This document shows, in pieces, positions 8,157 through 16,235 of a DNA stretch of 37,077 nt (positions within the stretch are counted from its first letter, which is position 1; each line of letters starts with the position of its first letter). Location of the stretch: the NCBI GenBank assembly GCA_002336085.1, contig DDEH01000119.1, positions 1 to 37,077 on the forward strand, read 5' to 3'. The translations under genes and the position numbers were made by a program. The notes beneath the pieces were generated by a model. That model was not told the origin of the DNA and did no database searches. It saw only the letters and a list, made by a program, of their open reading frames with translations. Origin of the DNA: Flavobacteriales bacterium UBA1959 (GTDB taxonomy: Bacteria > Bacteroidota > Bacteroidia > Flavobacteriales_D > Sanyastnellaceae).

Positions 8157-9044
8157 ATGAGCCCCTCACCCCATTTGTTCCTTTTTTTTGGGGCTTTCCG
8201 AAATCACCGCCCTGCCCTCCTCGGGCTGATGTGGATATTGGCATTGGCCCTTGTGGCCGTAGCAGGCCCTTTGATTAGACCCGATACATCACCCAATGCG
8301 AATGCGCAAAACTTGAACCAGGCGCTGCTGGCGCCAGGTTCTATTGTCACCCTCGAAAACGGTGAGGTTATGCATCACTGGCTGGGGACTGACCGTTATG
8401 GCCGTGATGTATTGAGCCGGCTCATGGCGGGTTCAGCAATTAGCTTGGGTGTGGGACTTTCTTCCGTTTTGATTTCGCTTTTGATTGGCATTTTGCTGGG
8501 TGCATGGGCAGGCTACCGCGGCGGACGCATAGACGCTTTCATCAGTTGGTGGATTCAGGTCGTTTGGACCTTGCCCACCCTGCTCATGGTTCTGGCGATT
8601 ACCCTCGCTTTTGGCAAAGGTCTGTGGCAAGTATTTCTAGCAATTGGCCTCACCATGTGGGTGGATGTCGCACGTGTCGTTCGTGGCCAATTCCTCTCAC
8701 TCAGAGAAATGGAGTATATAGAAGCAGCCAAAGCCATAGGATACAGTGATCTGCGCATCATGTTCCGCCACATGCTGCCCAATGCCGTTGGCCCCATAAT
8801 CGTCATCGCAGCGGCCAACTTTGCAGCTGCTATTCTCATTGAATCAGGGCTCAGCTTTCTCGGATACGGGGCTCAAATTCCCATTCCAAGTTGGGGCAAC
8901 ATTGTTCAAGAACATTACCACCTCATCACCGGCAGTCATGCCTGGCTGGCACTTGCCCCGGGCGGGCTAATCGTGAGCGTCGTACTTGCTTTTACTTTCA
9001 TCGGTGACGGTATCCGGGAATGGCAATCACAACAAACATCTTGA
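8157..9044 (+). CDS. OppC/DppC-type ABC transporter permease
   Basis: A 295-residue permease of the peptide/nickel importer class. It starts with a cytoplasmic tail and one helix, then a periplasmic stretch ending in HWLGTDRYGRDVLSRLM (about 74-90), the signature of the OppC/DppC N-terminal domain. Four or five more helices follow, with the EAA coupling loop EYIEAAKAIG at 186-195. The ATG at 8157 is preferred because upstream codons overlap the GT2 gene in another frame. No binding protein, second permease or ATPase is adjacent. The partners are presumably encoded elsewhere. Confidence 0.92.
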   Translation: MSPSPHLFLFFGAFRNHRPALLGLMWILALALVAVAGPLIRPDTSPNANAQNLNQALLAPGSIVTLENGEVMHHWLGTDRYGRDVLSRLMAGSAISLGVGLSSVLISLLIGILLGAWAGYRGGRIDAFISWWIQVVWTLPTLLMVLAITLAFGKGLWQVFLAIGLTMWVDVARVVRGQFLSLREMEYIEAAKAIGYSDLRIMFRHMLPNAVGPIIVIAAANFAAAILIESGLSFLGYGAQIPIPSWGNIVQEHYHLITGSHAWLALAPGGLIVSVVLAFTFIGDGIREWQSQQTS

Positions 9045-9056
9045 ACCAATCCGTTT

Positions 9057-9064
9057 TACCTTTC
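9057..9064 (+). promoter_or_regulatory. candidate -7-like element for fcl, 4 nt before the ATG
   Basis: TACCTTTC followed by GCAA and the ATG at 9069. It differs from TAnnTTTG only in the last base. The same 4-nt spacing is seen at purK, thyA, tolC and the second Wzi-like gene. Confidence 0.35.
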
Positions 9065-9068
9065 GCAA

Positions 9069-10013
9069 ATGGAGAACAACAAGCCGCCAAAAGAGACAAA
9101 ACTTTATGTTGCTGGCCATCAAGGGATGGTAGGTTCCGCCATTGTGCGCAATCTTAAATCCAAGGGCTACAAAAACATCATAACCCGCACTCGGAGTGAA
9201 CTGGATTTGACAAACCAAGCTGCGGTACAAGCTTTTTTCAAAGCCGAGCAACCTGCCCAGGTCTATCTAGCTGCAGCCAAAGTGGGCGGCATCCATGCCA
9301 ATAACATTTATCGTGGGCAATTCCTCTACGAGAATCTCATGATAGAGGCCAACATTATTCACGCGGCATGGGAAAGCAAGGCAGACAAGTTGCTCTTTCT
9401 TGGGTCCAGTTGCATTTACCCCAAAATGGCCCCGCAGCCTTTGACCGAAAAATCATTGCTCACAGGACCGCTGGAACCTACAAACGAGCCATATGCTATC
9501 GCTAAAATTGCAGGCATCAAACTTTGCGAAACATACAGAGACCAGTATGGAGCTAACTTCATCAGCGCCATGCCCACGAACCTATATGGCCCTGGCGATA
9601 ATTTCGATTTGGAAACCAGCCATGTCTTGCCAGCCTTGATTCGGAAAATTCATACGGCTAAGGCCAATAAATCTCCTTCCGTGACACTCTGGGGTACGGG
9701 GTCGCCCATGCGGGAGTTTTTGCACGTCGATGATCTAGCCGAAGCCTGTGTTCACTTAATGCACGATTACAATGGATCCGAATGGGTCAATGTGGGGACT
9801 GGATCTGACTTAAGCATCAAAGAATTGGCCGAAATGATCTGTTCAATTGTGGGCTATGAAGGAGCATTGAACTGGGATAATTCCAAACCGGATGGCACTC
9901 CACGTAAGCTTTTAAACGTGGACAAGATCAACGCATTGGGATGGACGGCCAAGATTAGACTGCGGGACGGGATTGAAGAGGTTTACCAGGATATTAAGAA
10001 TTCCTTCGAATGA
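9069..10013 (+). CDS. fcl: GDP-L-fucose synthase
   Basis: This short-chain dehydrogenase-type epimerase/reductase converts GDP-4-keto-6-deoxymannose to GDP-L-fucose, the second step after Gmd. In its 314 residues, GHQGMVGSA (16-24) is the NADP-binding glycine loop typical of Fcl. AAAKVGGI follows, then GSSCIYP (112-118) with the catalytic serine, and YAIAK (142-146) with catalytic Tyr and Lys. The length matches the family. gmd lies 20 kb away rather than adjacent. The stop overlaps the start of the next gene by ATGA, tying it to an outer membrane protein of the capsule-assembly type. Confidence 0.96.
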   Translation: MENNKPPKETKLYVAGHQGMVGSAIVRNLKSKGYKNIITRTRSELDLTNQAAVQAFFKAEQPAQVYLAAAKVGGIHANNIYRGQFLYENLMIEANIIHAAWESKADKLLFLGSSCIYPKMAPQPLTEKSLLTGPLEPTNEPYAIAKIAGIKLCETYRDQYGANFISAMPTNLYGPGDNFDLETSHVLPALIRKIHTAKANKSPSVTLWGTGSPMREFLHVDDLAEACVHLMHDYNGSEWVNVGTGSDLSIKELAEMICSIVGYEGALNWDNSKPDGTPRKLLNVDKINALGWTAKIRLRDGIEEVYQDIKNSFE

Positions 10014-11467
10014 GCGGAGGAGGCATCAAAATCAATATTTTACGAACCTTTGCCGGATTGGCGGTTGCATTTTTCGCCGCCACTTATGGGCTCGCACAAA
10101 CTACCCAGGACAGCACGGGGCACATCCCCGCGGTGCGCACCCAAATTACACCACCATCTCAAGCATCCACGTGGTGGAAACGCGCGGGCGAACAGCATCT
10201 TTTGGATTTCTCAGAAAACAAGAGCAAGGTTGTAGTAGACCCGATTGTTCAGGTGATGGTGGGCATTGTGCAATTCAATACTCCTGAGAGGAAAGATTTA
10301 ACCATTTGGGACAACATCCGAGGCGCACGATTCCAAGCAGAGCTGGATGAAAAGTTTTACATCGGAGGAGAATTACTGGAACGCCAAGGTGTCGCGGAAC
10401 CGCTGCTCGGTCTGTGGGCCGTCCAAAACAGAATTCCCGGATGGGGACGATCGAAACTGGGCCGAGACAATTCTTGGAACACTGTTGAGCAGGCCTACTA
10501 CGATGTATCACGGTCGCGCGGATGGACCGGTTGGAGCAACGGGATTTGGAGTGCTGATGCGGGGATTGACGCCATGCACTTTGGTGCCGGCAGGGCCAGT
10601 GCCCTGATTTCAAAAACGGCTGTACCCGCTCCTTATGCGCGGGTTGGTTTGAAGCGAAAGAACCACCGCACCGAGGTTTCTATTTCTCAATGGATGTCAG
10701 ATCAGCGAGGTCCATTAGGAGCAACCGCAGAGTCATTGCTCAAGCGTTCACACGTCTCCACTTTGCGACATGCTTGGGAAATTAAGCCTCACTGGACGGT
10801 ACAAGGTGCATACCAATTCATCCGTGAAAAGTCTGTTTCCTCCGCGCCAGCGGGTTGGGAAACACTGGGGATGAGCGAGAATGATGAGTATCGGGCGATG
10901 CGCCACTCATTGGCGGCCGAAAGCCAGCTGCACTTCCGCTTTCTCTCAACGGGACGAGCGGTGATATTCGTGCAACAATCGTTTGACATCGGAGGCAACA
11001 ACCGCCGATCCATCGGAAGCAATGACTCCTTCCGGAAAATCCATGCGTTGACTTCACTTGCGGGCATGCGATTGGAAACAAAATGTTTCGAGTTGATCGT
11101 CGAAGCTTATCGGCAATCCGATGTTGCATGCGCGACATGCTATGAATATGAAGCCCTTGCCCCCGAAACTTCGGGGCCACAAATTGCAGTTTTCAATCAT
11201 GCGGGCATGCCGACTCAAGGAACCTGGAATGAATCTGTACGTATTGAAGGAAGCGCAAAGATTCGCAATAGAGGGCGTCTTTCGGCAATCGCTGAACAAA
11301 GCAGTGCTGCGACTAGCGTGCAAATCCAGTCGACCTATTTGATCCAGCATACGTGGCCTCTGCGACTTCAATGCAGCATTGGTAGAGTTAACCCCCTCGG
11401 CAATCTTGAAACAGGGTATCATTGGTATTCCATAGGTCTTTGTGCTGCAGTATCAGACTGGAAATGA
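10010..11467 (+). CDS. Wzi/RemB-like outer membrane beta-barrel, first copy
   Basis: A 485-residue exported protein. It has an N-terminal signal peptide (hydrophobic core about residues 12-28, ending GLAQ) and then alternating short amphipathic strands typical of a beta-barrel. Residues 187-211 contain HFGAGRASALISK followed by PAPYAR. This aligns with the motif in the second barrel gene (HHWGKGWRSLWLD then LPYAR) and resembles the GQG.H..G.GYRSL segment of RemB and Wzi-family capsule assembly proteins. The gene starts inside the fcl stop codon (ATGA), so translation is coupled to GDP-fucose synthesis. The role in surface polysaccharide attachment or export is inferred. Similarity is weak by eye and the family call could fail. 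Confidence 0.6.
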   Translation: MSGGGIKINILRTFAGLAVAFFAATYGLAQTTQDSTGHIPAVRTQITPPSQASTWWKRAGEQHLLDFSENKSKVVVDPIVQVMVGIVQFNTPERKDLTIWDNIRGARFQAELDEKFYIGGELLERQGVAEPLLGLWAVQNRIPGWGRSKLGRDNSWNTVEQAYYDVSRSRGWTGWSNGIWSADAGIDAMHFGAGRASALISKTAVPAPYARVGLKRKNHRTEVSISQWMSDQRGPLGATAESLLKRSHVSTLRHAWEIKPHWTVQGAYQFIREKSVSSAPAGWETLGMSENDEYRAMRHSLAAESQLHFRFLSTGRAVIFVQQSFDIGGNNRRSIGSNDSFRKIHALTSLAGMRLETKCFELIVEAYRQSDVACATCYEYEALAPETSGPQIAVFNHAGMPTQGTWNESVRIEGSAKIRNRGRLSAIAEQSSAATSVQIQSTYLIQHTWPLRLQCSIGRVNPLGNLETGYHWYSIGLCAAVSDWK

Positions 11468-11569
11468 CCGTTAACGAAACATTAAATCGCCTGTAAAAGT
11501 GTGTTCTTGTTAACACTAACTGCATCAAAATTATAAATACAGTCAACGTGAGTAGGGTATACTTTATCC

Positions 11570-11577
11570 TAGTTTCG
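11570..11577 (+). promoter_or_regulatory. candidate -7 element for the wecA-like gene
   Basis: TAGTTTCG sits 5 bases before the ATG at 11583 and differs by one base from TAnnTTTG. The 115-base gap after the first barrel gene makes a promoter here plausible. No good -33 TTTG was seen. Confidence 0.35.
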
Positions 11578-11582
11578 ATACC

Positions 11583-12743
11583 ATGATTGTTACCGTCGTT
11601 GTCTCAGCTTTTTTTATCACCATTTTGGGGTTGCCTTACCTCATCAAGGTGGCAAAATTGAAACGGCTAGTCGACGAGCCCAGAGATCCAAGAAAGATTC
11701 ATCAACGCAGCGTACCTACGATTGGTGGAGTTATTGTGTTTTTTACAATCCTAACCAACGGATTCTTCTGGCTCGCCATGGGAGACACTCCCTCTCCCGA
11801 GGTTTTCACAAGCTATGCGATACTTGTTTCGTGCTTAACGATTGTATTTACCATGGGCCTAAAAGATGACTTAATTGGCATGACAGCCTCTAAGAAACTG
11901 CTGGTCCATTTGATTATTGGTGGTTTACTCGTCACATACGGAGGTTTTCGAATCGATGGATTTGGCGGACTCTTTGGAATCGAAAAAATGCCTGAAATTT
12001 TGGCGACTATGTTTTCCTTGTTCGTTTACATCGTAGTAGTCAACGCTTGGAATCTGATTGATGGCATTGATGGTTTGGCGGGAGGGTACTCGGCGATCGC
12101 TATGGCCACATTCTCTGCATGGTTCCTTATGACGGGCCAACTGCCCGAGGCAATCCTTTCACTGACTGTTTTGGGCGCAATGCTGGGGTTTTTAATATTT
12201 AATTTCGCACCGGCTCGAATCTTCTTAGGCGACTGCGGATCATTGGTCTTAGGTCTCATTGGGTATGCACTATCAACCAGTGTTATCCAGACCCCCGCTG
12301 CACTTATCCCCGAAGCTTTATCAGAGCTATCTCGTCCTGTACTTGCCATGGCAATTTTGGCTTACCCACTTGTGGATACGCTGCGTGTTTTCTTTTTGCG
12401 CACGATCCGCGGAATATCCCCATTCAATCCCGATCAAAACCACATGCATCATCGGCTTATGATGAAATACAAGAGCCACAAAAAAACAGCAGTATTCGTA
12501 TACATTTACTCCATTTCATTGGTCTTAATTGCGTCTTCAAGGCCGTACCTGTTTCCTGAGGTGGGAGAAGAATGGATGTTTTTTGGATTGCTCATCCTGT
12601 CTTTTGTGTGGTTTCTTCCGGTGCTGATACAAACCCGAGATACAGACAAGAAAAAACTAAAACATGCGAATGCGTTGACTCCAAACGAAAAAAACAACAA
12701 TGGAGTTACAATCGCGCAGAACCCTCACAGTCTGCAATTATAG
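11583..12743 (+). CDS. wecA: WecA/MraY-family undecaprenyl-phosphate sugar-1-phosphate transferase
   Basis: A 386-residue integral membrane enzyme that moves a HexNAc-1-phosphate from UDP-sugar to undecaprenyl phosphate, starting a lipid-linked glycan. All hallmark motifs are visible: MGLKDDLIG with D95-D96, NAWNLIDGIDGLAGG (154-168), IFLGDCGS (213-220), and the C-terminal His motif QNHMHHR (285-291) that marks the WecA/TagO branch rather than MraY. About ten or eleven helices are predicted. The symbol is used for the family; the sugar is not certain. It is flanked on both sides by Wzi-like barrel genes, which points to surface polysaccharide rather than peptidoglycan. Confidence 0.92.
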   Translation: MIVTVVVSAFFITILGLPYLIKVAKLKRLVDEPRDPRKIHQRSVPTIGGVIVFFTILTNGFFWLAMGDTPSPEVFTSYAILVSCLTIVFTMGLKDDLIGMTASKKLLVHLIIGGLLVTYGGFRIDGFGGLFGIEKMPEILATMFSLFVYIVVVNAWNLIDGIDGLAGGYSAIAMATFSAWFLMTGQLPEAILSLTVLGAMLGFLIFNFAPARIFLGDCGSLVLGLIGYALSTSVIQTPAALIPEALSELSRPVLAMAILAYPLVDTLRVFFLRTIRGISPFNPDQNHMHHRLMMKYKSHKKTAVFVYIYSISLVLIASSRPYLFPEVGEEWMFFGLLILSFVWFLPVLIQTRDTDKKKLKHANALTPNEKNNNGVTIAQNPHSLQL

Positions 12744-12748
12744 CGTCT

Positions 12749-12756
12749 TAAATTCG
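12749..12756 (+). promoter_or_regulatory. candidate -7 element for the second Wzi-like gene, 4 nt before the ATG
   Basis: TAAATTCG, then CCCA, then the ATG at 12761. It has one mismatch to TAnnTTTG and the same spacing as purK and tolC. It begins only five bases after the wecA stop, so both read-through and an internal start are possible. Confidence 0.4.
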
Positions 12757-12760
12757 CCCA

Positions 12761-14392
12761 ATGTCCGCACGATTTGCCTCATCGACTAAAGCCTTGAGAA
12801 GACTCCTGTCATTTGTAGCGCTGAACCTTTGTTTTAGTTCTGGGGCTTTATGGGCCCAAGACCTGGAAAGCGCCCGCTGGAAAGTCGGGCCATTACAATC
12901 AATATGTCCATCCATTTGGCCAGCTCCTCAATCAACAAATTGGGCGAGCCCCCAAGACACGAGTCTGTGGTACGCTCCTTCGAGCGTCGGAATAAGAGCG
13001 CTGGTATCCGGTCAATACAGTCCCAATGTTCGTGCCTTTGGTTCACGCACCGCTCGCTCCTTTGCTGAGGGAATAGGGTGGAAAGCAGCATTAGAATTAG
13101 AAGGAAAGTACAGGCGTCTATCTTGGCATGGCTTGCTTGATCATTGGAGATTGAGCAATGTCAGTGAAGACGACTGGAATCAAGCATGGCAGTGGGCAAC
13201 ATGGGATGGAATGGGATGGTCATGGAATCCAAATCCCAGCGATATCGGACTTGCGCGTGCGACGGGACACGTCAATTTTGTGGTTTCTCCGTCCATCCAA
13301 CTCGAAATTGGTCAAGGCCAGCACCATTGGGGGAAAGGGTGGCGTTCACTTTGGCTGGATCGTCAAGCAGCTTCTTTGCCCTATGCTCGACTGCACGCCG
13401 ATGCAGGTCGCATTAGGTATACGCATTTGATCGGGAGAACCACCCACCGGTCAGCCGGAAGTCCACCGGGTGTGCTTGGTGAACAGGAACGAAGCCCGGG
13501 TACATACGTTCTCAGACGTCCCGCTTGGTTTGCTGCACATCTCATCGAAGCGGATTTAGGCCGAGGTTGGTGCGGTGAATTATTCGGAGCAGTTAGTTAT
13601 CTGGCCAAGGATTCCGGTTACAGCAGACGATTTGAAGTGCCTTACGCCTTGCCTTTTATTTCCTTTCGTCCCACCGAATACGCATTAGGTTCTGCCGACA
13701 ATGCACTGGTTGGTGCAGCACTTTCCTGGAAGACGCAAACAGATAATGGAACCTGGAGATTCTACAGCCAAATAGTGTTGGATGAATTTGTCATCAGTGA
13801 ATTGCGCTCCGACGCGCAATGGTGGGCGAACAAATGGGGCGCACTAGGTTCCGTTCACTACGGCAGCGCCGATGGCCAATGGGTTGTTGTGCTCGAAACG
13901 GCAGCCGTGCGACCTTACACCTATTCTCATGCAGCGACAGCGCAATCTTGGACGCACAATCGAATGCCTCTGGCCCATCCCGCAGGAAGCAATTTCGCGG
14001 AATTACGAAGTCACTTGATTTGGAATAAAGGCGCATTTCGGTTGCACTTTGGTGCGGTCATCCGAAGACAAGCATTGGATGAGCCCGTCGATTTGGGAAA
14101 AGAGCCCGCCGTCTCTATCGGGTCAAACCCTTTGCTCTCCTATGTAACTAGGCCTGCAAATTATGGCGTGGATTGGTTCTTCACAGGAAATGGACAAGCG
14201 GGAGACACGGACGTTGTCAATCAAATGCAGACGTGGTTCGATCTTGGGTACTCAATTCCCACGTTGGATGGACAGGAATTCTTTGTCCGCAGCACCCAAA
14301 ATAACCTGAAGGGATATCTTTCCAATTCAACATGGTGGCGTCTGGAAATGGGTATTCGACTTCGGCGGGTGCTTGAGGAGCGGAAATGGTAA
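12761..14392 (+). CDS. Wzi/RemB-like outer membrane beta-barrel, second copy
   Basis: A 543-residue exported barrel protein. The signal peptide ends about residue 33 (ALWAQ). At about 184-210 it carries GQGQHHWGKGWRSLWLD followed by LPYARL, close to the conserved segment of the Wzi capsule-assembly family and RemB of gliding bacteria. The mature protein is unusually rich in Trp and other aromatics; the stretch around residues 136-157 has seven Trp in about 20 residues. The C-terminus ends in alternating strands with MGIRLRR. It lies 17 bases after wecA on the same strand. A role in holding or assembling surface glycan is inferred from family and context. Confidence 0.72.
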   Translation: MSARFASSTKALRRLLSFVALNLCFSSGALWAQDLESARWKVGPLQSICPSIWPAPQSTNWASPQDTSLWYAPSSVGIRALVSGQYSPNVRAFGSRTARSFAEGIGWKAALELEGKYRRLSWHGLLDHWRLSNVSEDDWNQAWQWATWDGMGWSWNPNPSDIGLARATGHVNFVVSPSIQLEIGQGQHHWGKGWRSLWLDRQAASLPYARLHADAGRIRYTHLIGRTTHRSAGSPPGVLGEQERSPGTYVLRRPAWFAAHLIEADLGRGWCGELFGAVSYLAKDSGYSRRFEVPYALPFISFRPTEYALGSADNALVGAALSWKTQTDNGTWRFYSQIVLDEFVISELRSDAQWWANKWGALGSVHYGSADGQWVVVLETAAVRPYTYSHAATAQSWTHNRMPLAHPAGSNFAELRSHLIWNKGAFRLHFGAVIRRQALDEPVDLGKEPAVSIGSNPLLSYVTRPANYGVDWFFTGNGQAGDTDVVNQMQTWFDLGYSIPTLDGQEFFVRSTQNNLKGYLSNSTWWRLEMGIRLRRVLEERKW

Positions 14393-14414
14393 CCCAATAT
14401 CCAACCGCGCGGTG

Positions 14415-14422
14415 TAATTTTG
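14415..14422 (+). promoter_or_regulatory. candidate -7 element for the oxidase gene cluster
   Basis: TAATTTTG matches TAnnTTTG exactly and lies 31 bases before the ctaB ATG, in the gap after the second barrel gene. No clear TTTG is present 17-23 bases upstream. It would drive ctaB and the subunit genes behind it. Confidence 0.4.
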
Positions 14423-14453
14423 CAGCCCCCGACCACAGCTAGAAGTTTTATCC

Positions 14454-15317
14454 ATGAATCAAAGAATCAAAGACCTTGCCTCGCTTTTCAAGGTTCGCCT
14501 AGGCTTCTTTGTTGTGGTATCCGCCATCTTAGGCTGGTTCATGGCAGTAGAAACCATTGACATTCGTAGCTTTTTGATGCTAACCGTTGGAGGGTATCTG
14601 CTCACTGGTGCTTCCAACGGGTTCAACCAAATCATTGAAAAGCGAGTTGACGGATTGATGAGCCGCACCGCCAACCGTCCGCTCCCTACCGGACGAATGA
14701 GCTCCCGCGCTGCATTGACTTACAGCCTTATCGCTGGGGGCATTGGACTCGCCTGTCTCTTTGGCCTCAACCCACTAAGCGGATGGCTCGGCGTTACGGC
14801 ACTGGTTTCGTATGCCTTCATCTACACACCTCTCAAGTCCAAAACCACCATGAGTGTGTTTGTCGGTGCCATTCCCGGAGCACTTCCTCCAATGATTGGG
14901 TATGTTGCAGCAACGGGTGATTTTGGAATTGAACCTGGGACCTTGTTTGCTGTTCAATTCATGTGGCAGTTTCCTCATTTTTGGGCCATTGCTTGGCTCG
15001 CACACGACGACTATCAGAAAGCTGGTTACTTCATGCTCCCATTTCGAGCAGGAAGGACCAAACAAAGCGCGTGGCAAATTTTCATCTACACCCTCTTCTG
15101 CATTCCTGCCTCACTGCTCCCTTGGGCATTGCCAACGGGAGATCCAATGGTCGGAAATTATGCTCTCGTAATAGCTATTTTGTGCGGAATCCTCTTCGCG
15201 GTTCCTGCTTACCGATTGCATCAGACGTTAGATATGAAACATGCCCGAACCTTGATGTTTATCTCCTTTGCGTACCTCCCTATTGTGCAACTAGCCTTCG
15301 TTTTGGATAAGATTTGA
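14454..15317 (+). CDS. ctaB: protoheme IX farnesyltransferase (heme O synthase)
   Basis: A UbiA-superfamily prenyltransferase of 287 residues that adds a farnesyl chain to heme b, giving heme O for heme-copper oxidases. The first Asp-rich site is NGFNQIIEKRVDGLMSRT (55-72) with RPLPTGR after it. The second is DDYQKAG at about 184-190, preceded by MWQFPHFWAIAW. About nine helices. It heads a run of same-strand oxidase genes, with subunit III starting 7 bases downstream. Heme A synthase (ctaA) is not in the window, so whether heme O or A is used cannot be told here. Confidence 0.96.
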   Translation: MNQRIKDLASLFKVRLGFFVVVSAILGWFMAVETIDIRSFLMLTVGGYLLTGASNGFNQIIEKRVDGLMSRTANRPLPTGRMSSRAALTYSLIAGGIGLACLFGLNPLSGWLGVTALVSYAFIYTPLKSKTTMSVFVGAIPGALPPMIGYVAATGDFGIEPGTLFAVQFMWQFPHFWAIAWLAHDDYQKAGYFMLPFRAGRTKQSAWQIFIYTLFCIPASLLPWALPTGDPMVGNYALVIAILCGILFAVPAYRLHQTLDMKHARTLMFISFAYLPIVQLAFVLDKI

Positions 15318-15324
15318 TGATACC

Positions 15325-16131
15325 ATGAGCGACATTTCAACTGAACAACCCAACCGCAAGCCCGATGTATTCGAAGGCTTAGACCCCAAAATTCGCGAGC
15401 GAACGAAGAAGATGCTGATGTACTTCATCGTTTTTGCCATAGTGATGTTGTTTGCGGGGTTTACAAGTGCTTACATCGTCTCAAACATGGGGCAATTCTG
15501 GGTGCACGTTACACCGACTGCAGCTTTTTGGGTCTCCAATGCACTCCTAGTTCTTTCATCTACTGCCTTGTGGTGGTCCGTTCGCTCAATGAGAGCTGGA
15601 CAAAAAACCAATGCGCTAATCGGCTTAGGATTGACGTTTGTGATGGGCATTGGATTCACTGTAAGCCAAGCCGAAGGTTGGGAACGTCTTACAGAAATGG
15701 GAATGGGATGGACCATCAGTGAACACGAATCAGGATCAGAAACCTATCGCTGGAATAGCATTGAAGCGATGATGGAAGGCCCAGCGACCTATGGCGAGGA
15801 CTATTTTGTCTATCGAAATGGACTTCCTTTGATCTACAGTGCAGAGCGCGAAGAATTTTACGCAGCCAATGATGACTTGATGGTGCGACCTGTGACGAGT
15901 GACGTGGCGCGAACTTCCAATTCGGGAGGTGGCTACCTCTGGGCGCTAATTGCCGTGCATATTTTGCACCTCACATTTGGCTTCATTTACCTCATTGTGA
16001 ATGGAATACGAGTATTCCAAGGGGCCATCAACAGCAGCGATGTGGTGCGGCTAGAATCGCTCAGTATTTACTGGCATTTCATGGGAGCATTGTGGCTTTA
16101 TCTGTTTGCTTTTCTGTTCTATTACCACTGA
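15325..16131 (+). CDS. cytochrome c oxidase subunit III-like protein, first copy
   Basis: A 268-residue protein with five predicted helices (about 30-52, 66-86, 96-116, 203-228, 245-267). The last helix carries the YWHFMGALWLYLF pattern of heme-copper oxidase subunit III. The two N-terminal helices of seven-helix subunit III are absent, as is usual for bacterial caa3/bo3 forms. Between helices 3 and 4 there is an acidic loop of about 80 residues (about 120-200), much longer than the connection I expect in this family. It sits 7 bases after ctaB and 104 bases before a second subunit III gene. Paired subunit III genes are usual in Bacteroidota. Confidence 0.88.
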   Translation: MSDISTEQPNRKPDVFEGLDPKIRERTKKMLMYFIVFAIVMLFAGFTSAYIVSNMGQFWVHVTPTAAFWVSNALLVLSSTALWWSVRSMRAGQKTNALIGLGLTFVMGIGFTVSQAEGWERLTEMGMGWTISEHESGSETYRWNSIEAMMEGPATYGEDYFVYRNGLPLIYSAEREEFYAANDDLMVRPVTSDVARTSNSGGGYLWALIAVHILHLTFGFIYLIVNGIRVFQGAINSSDVVRLESLSIYWHFMGALWLYLFAFLFYYH

Positions 16132-16223
16132 GAAAAACACCTCGAGCGAAGACGGATTTGGCAAGACGAAAGTCGGATGGCTTCTACGGTGCTTTTTTGC
16201 GCTTGATTGCATAAATTTATGTC

Positions 16224-16231
16224 CAAATTCG
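16224..16231 (+). promoter_or_regulatory. weak -7-like box before the second subunit III gene
   Basis: CAAATTCG, then AACC, then the ATG at 16236. It has two mismatches to TAnnTTTG but the same 4-nt spacing seen elsewhere. The 104-base gap upstream (16132-16235) otherwise shows nothing I recognise. Confidence 0.2.
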
Positions 16232-16235
16232 AACC

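Noticed and set aside
11498..11517. Inverted repeat AGTGT...ACACT in the gap before wecA, considered as an operator
   Set aside because: Arms are only five bases, the region is AT-rich, and no known regulator site fits.
13186..13240. Repetitive GGATGG/GGAATGG stretch in the second Wzi-like gene, considered as a tandem repeat
   Set aside because: It simply encodes a Trp- and Gly-rich segment and the units are not regular.
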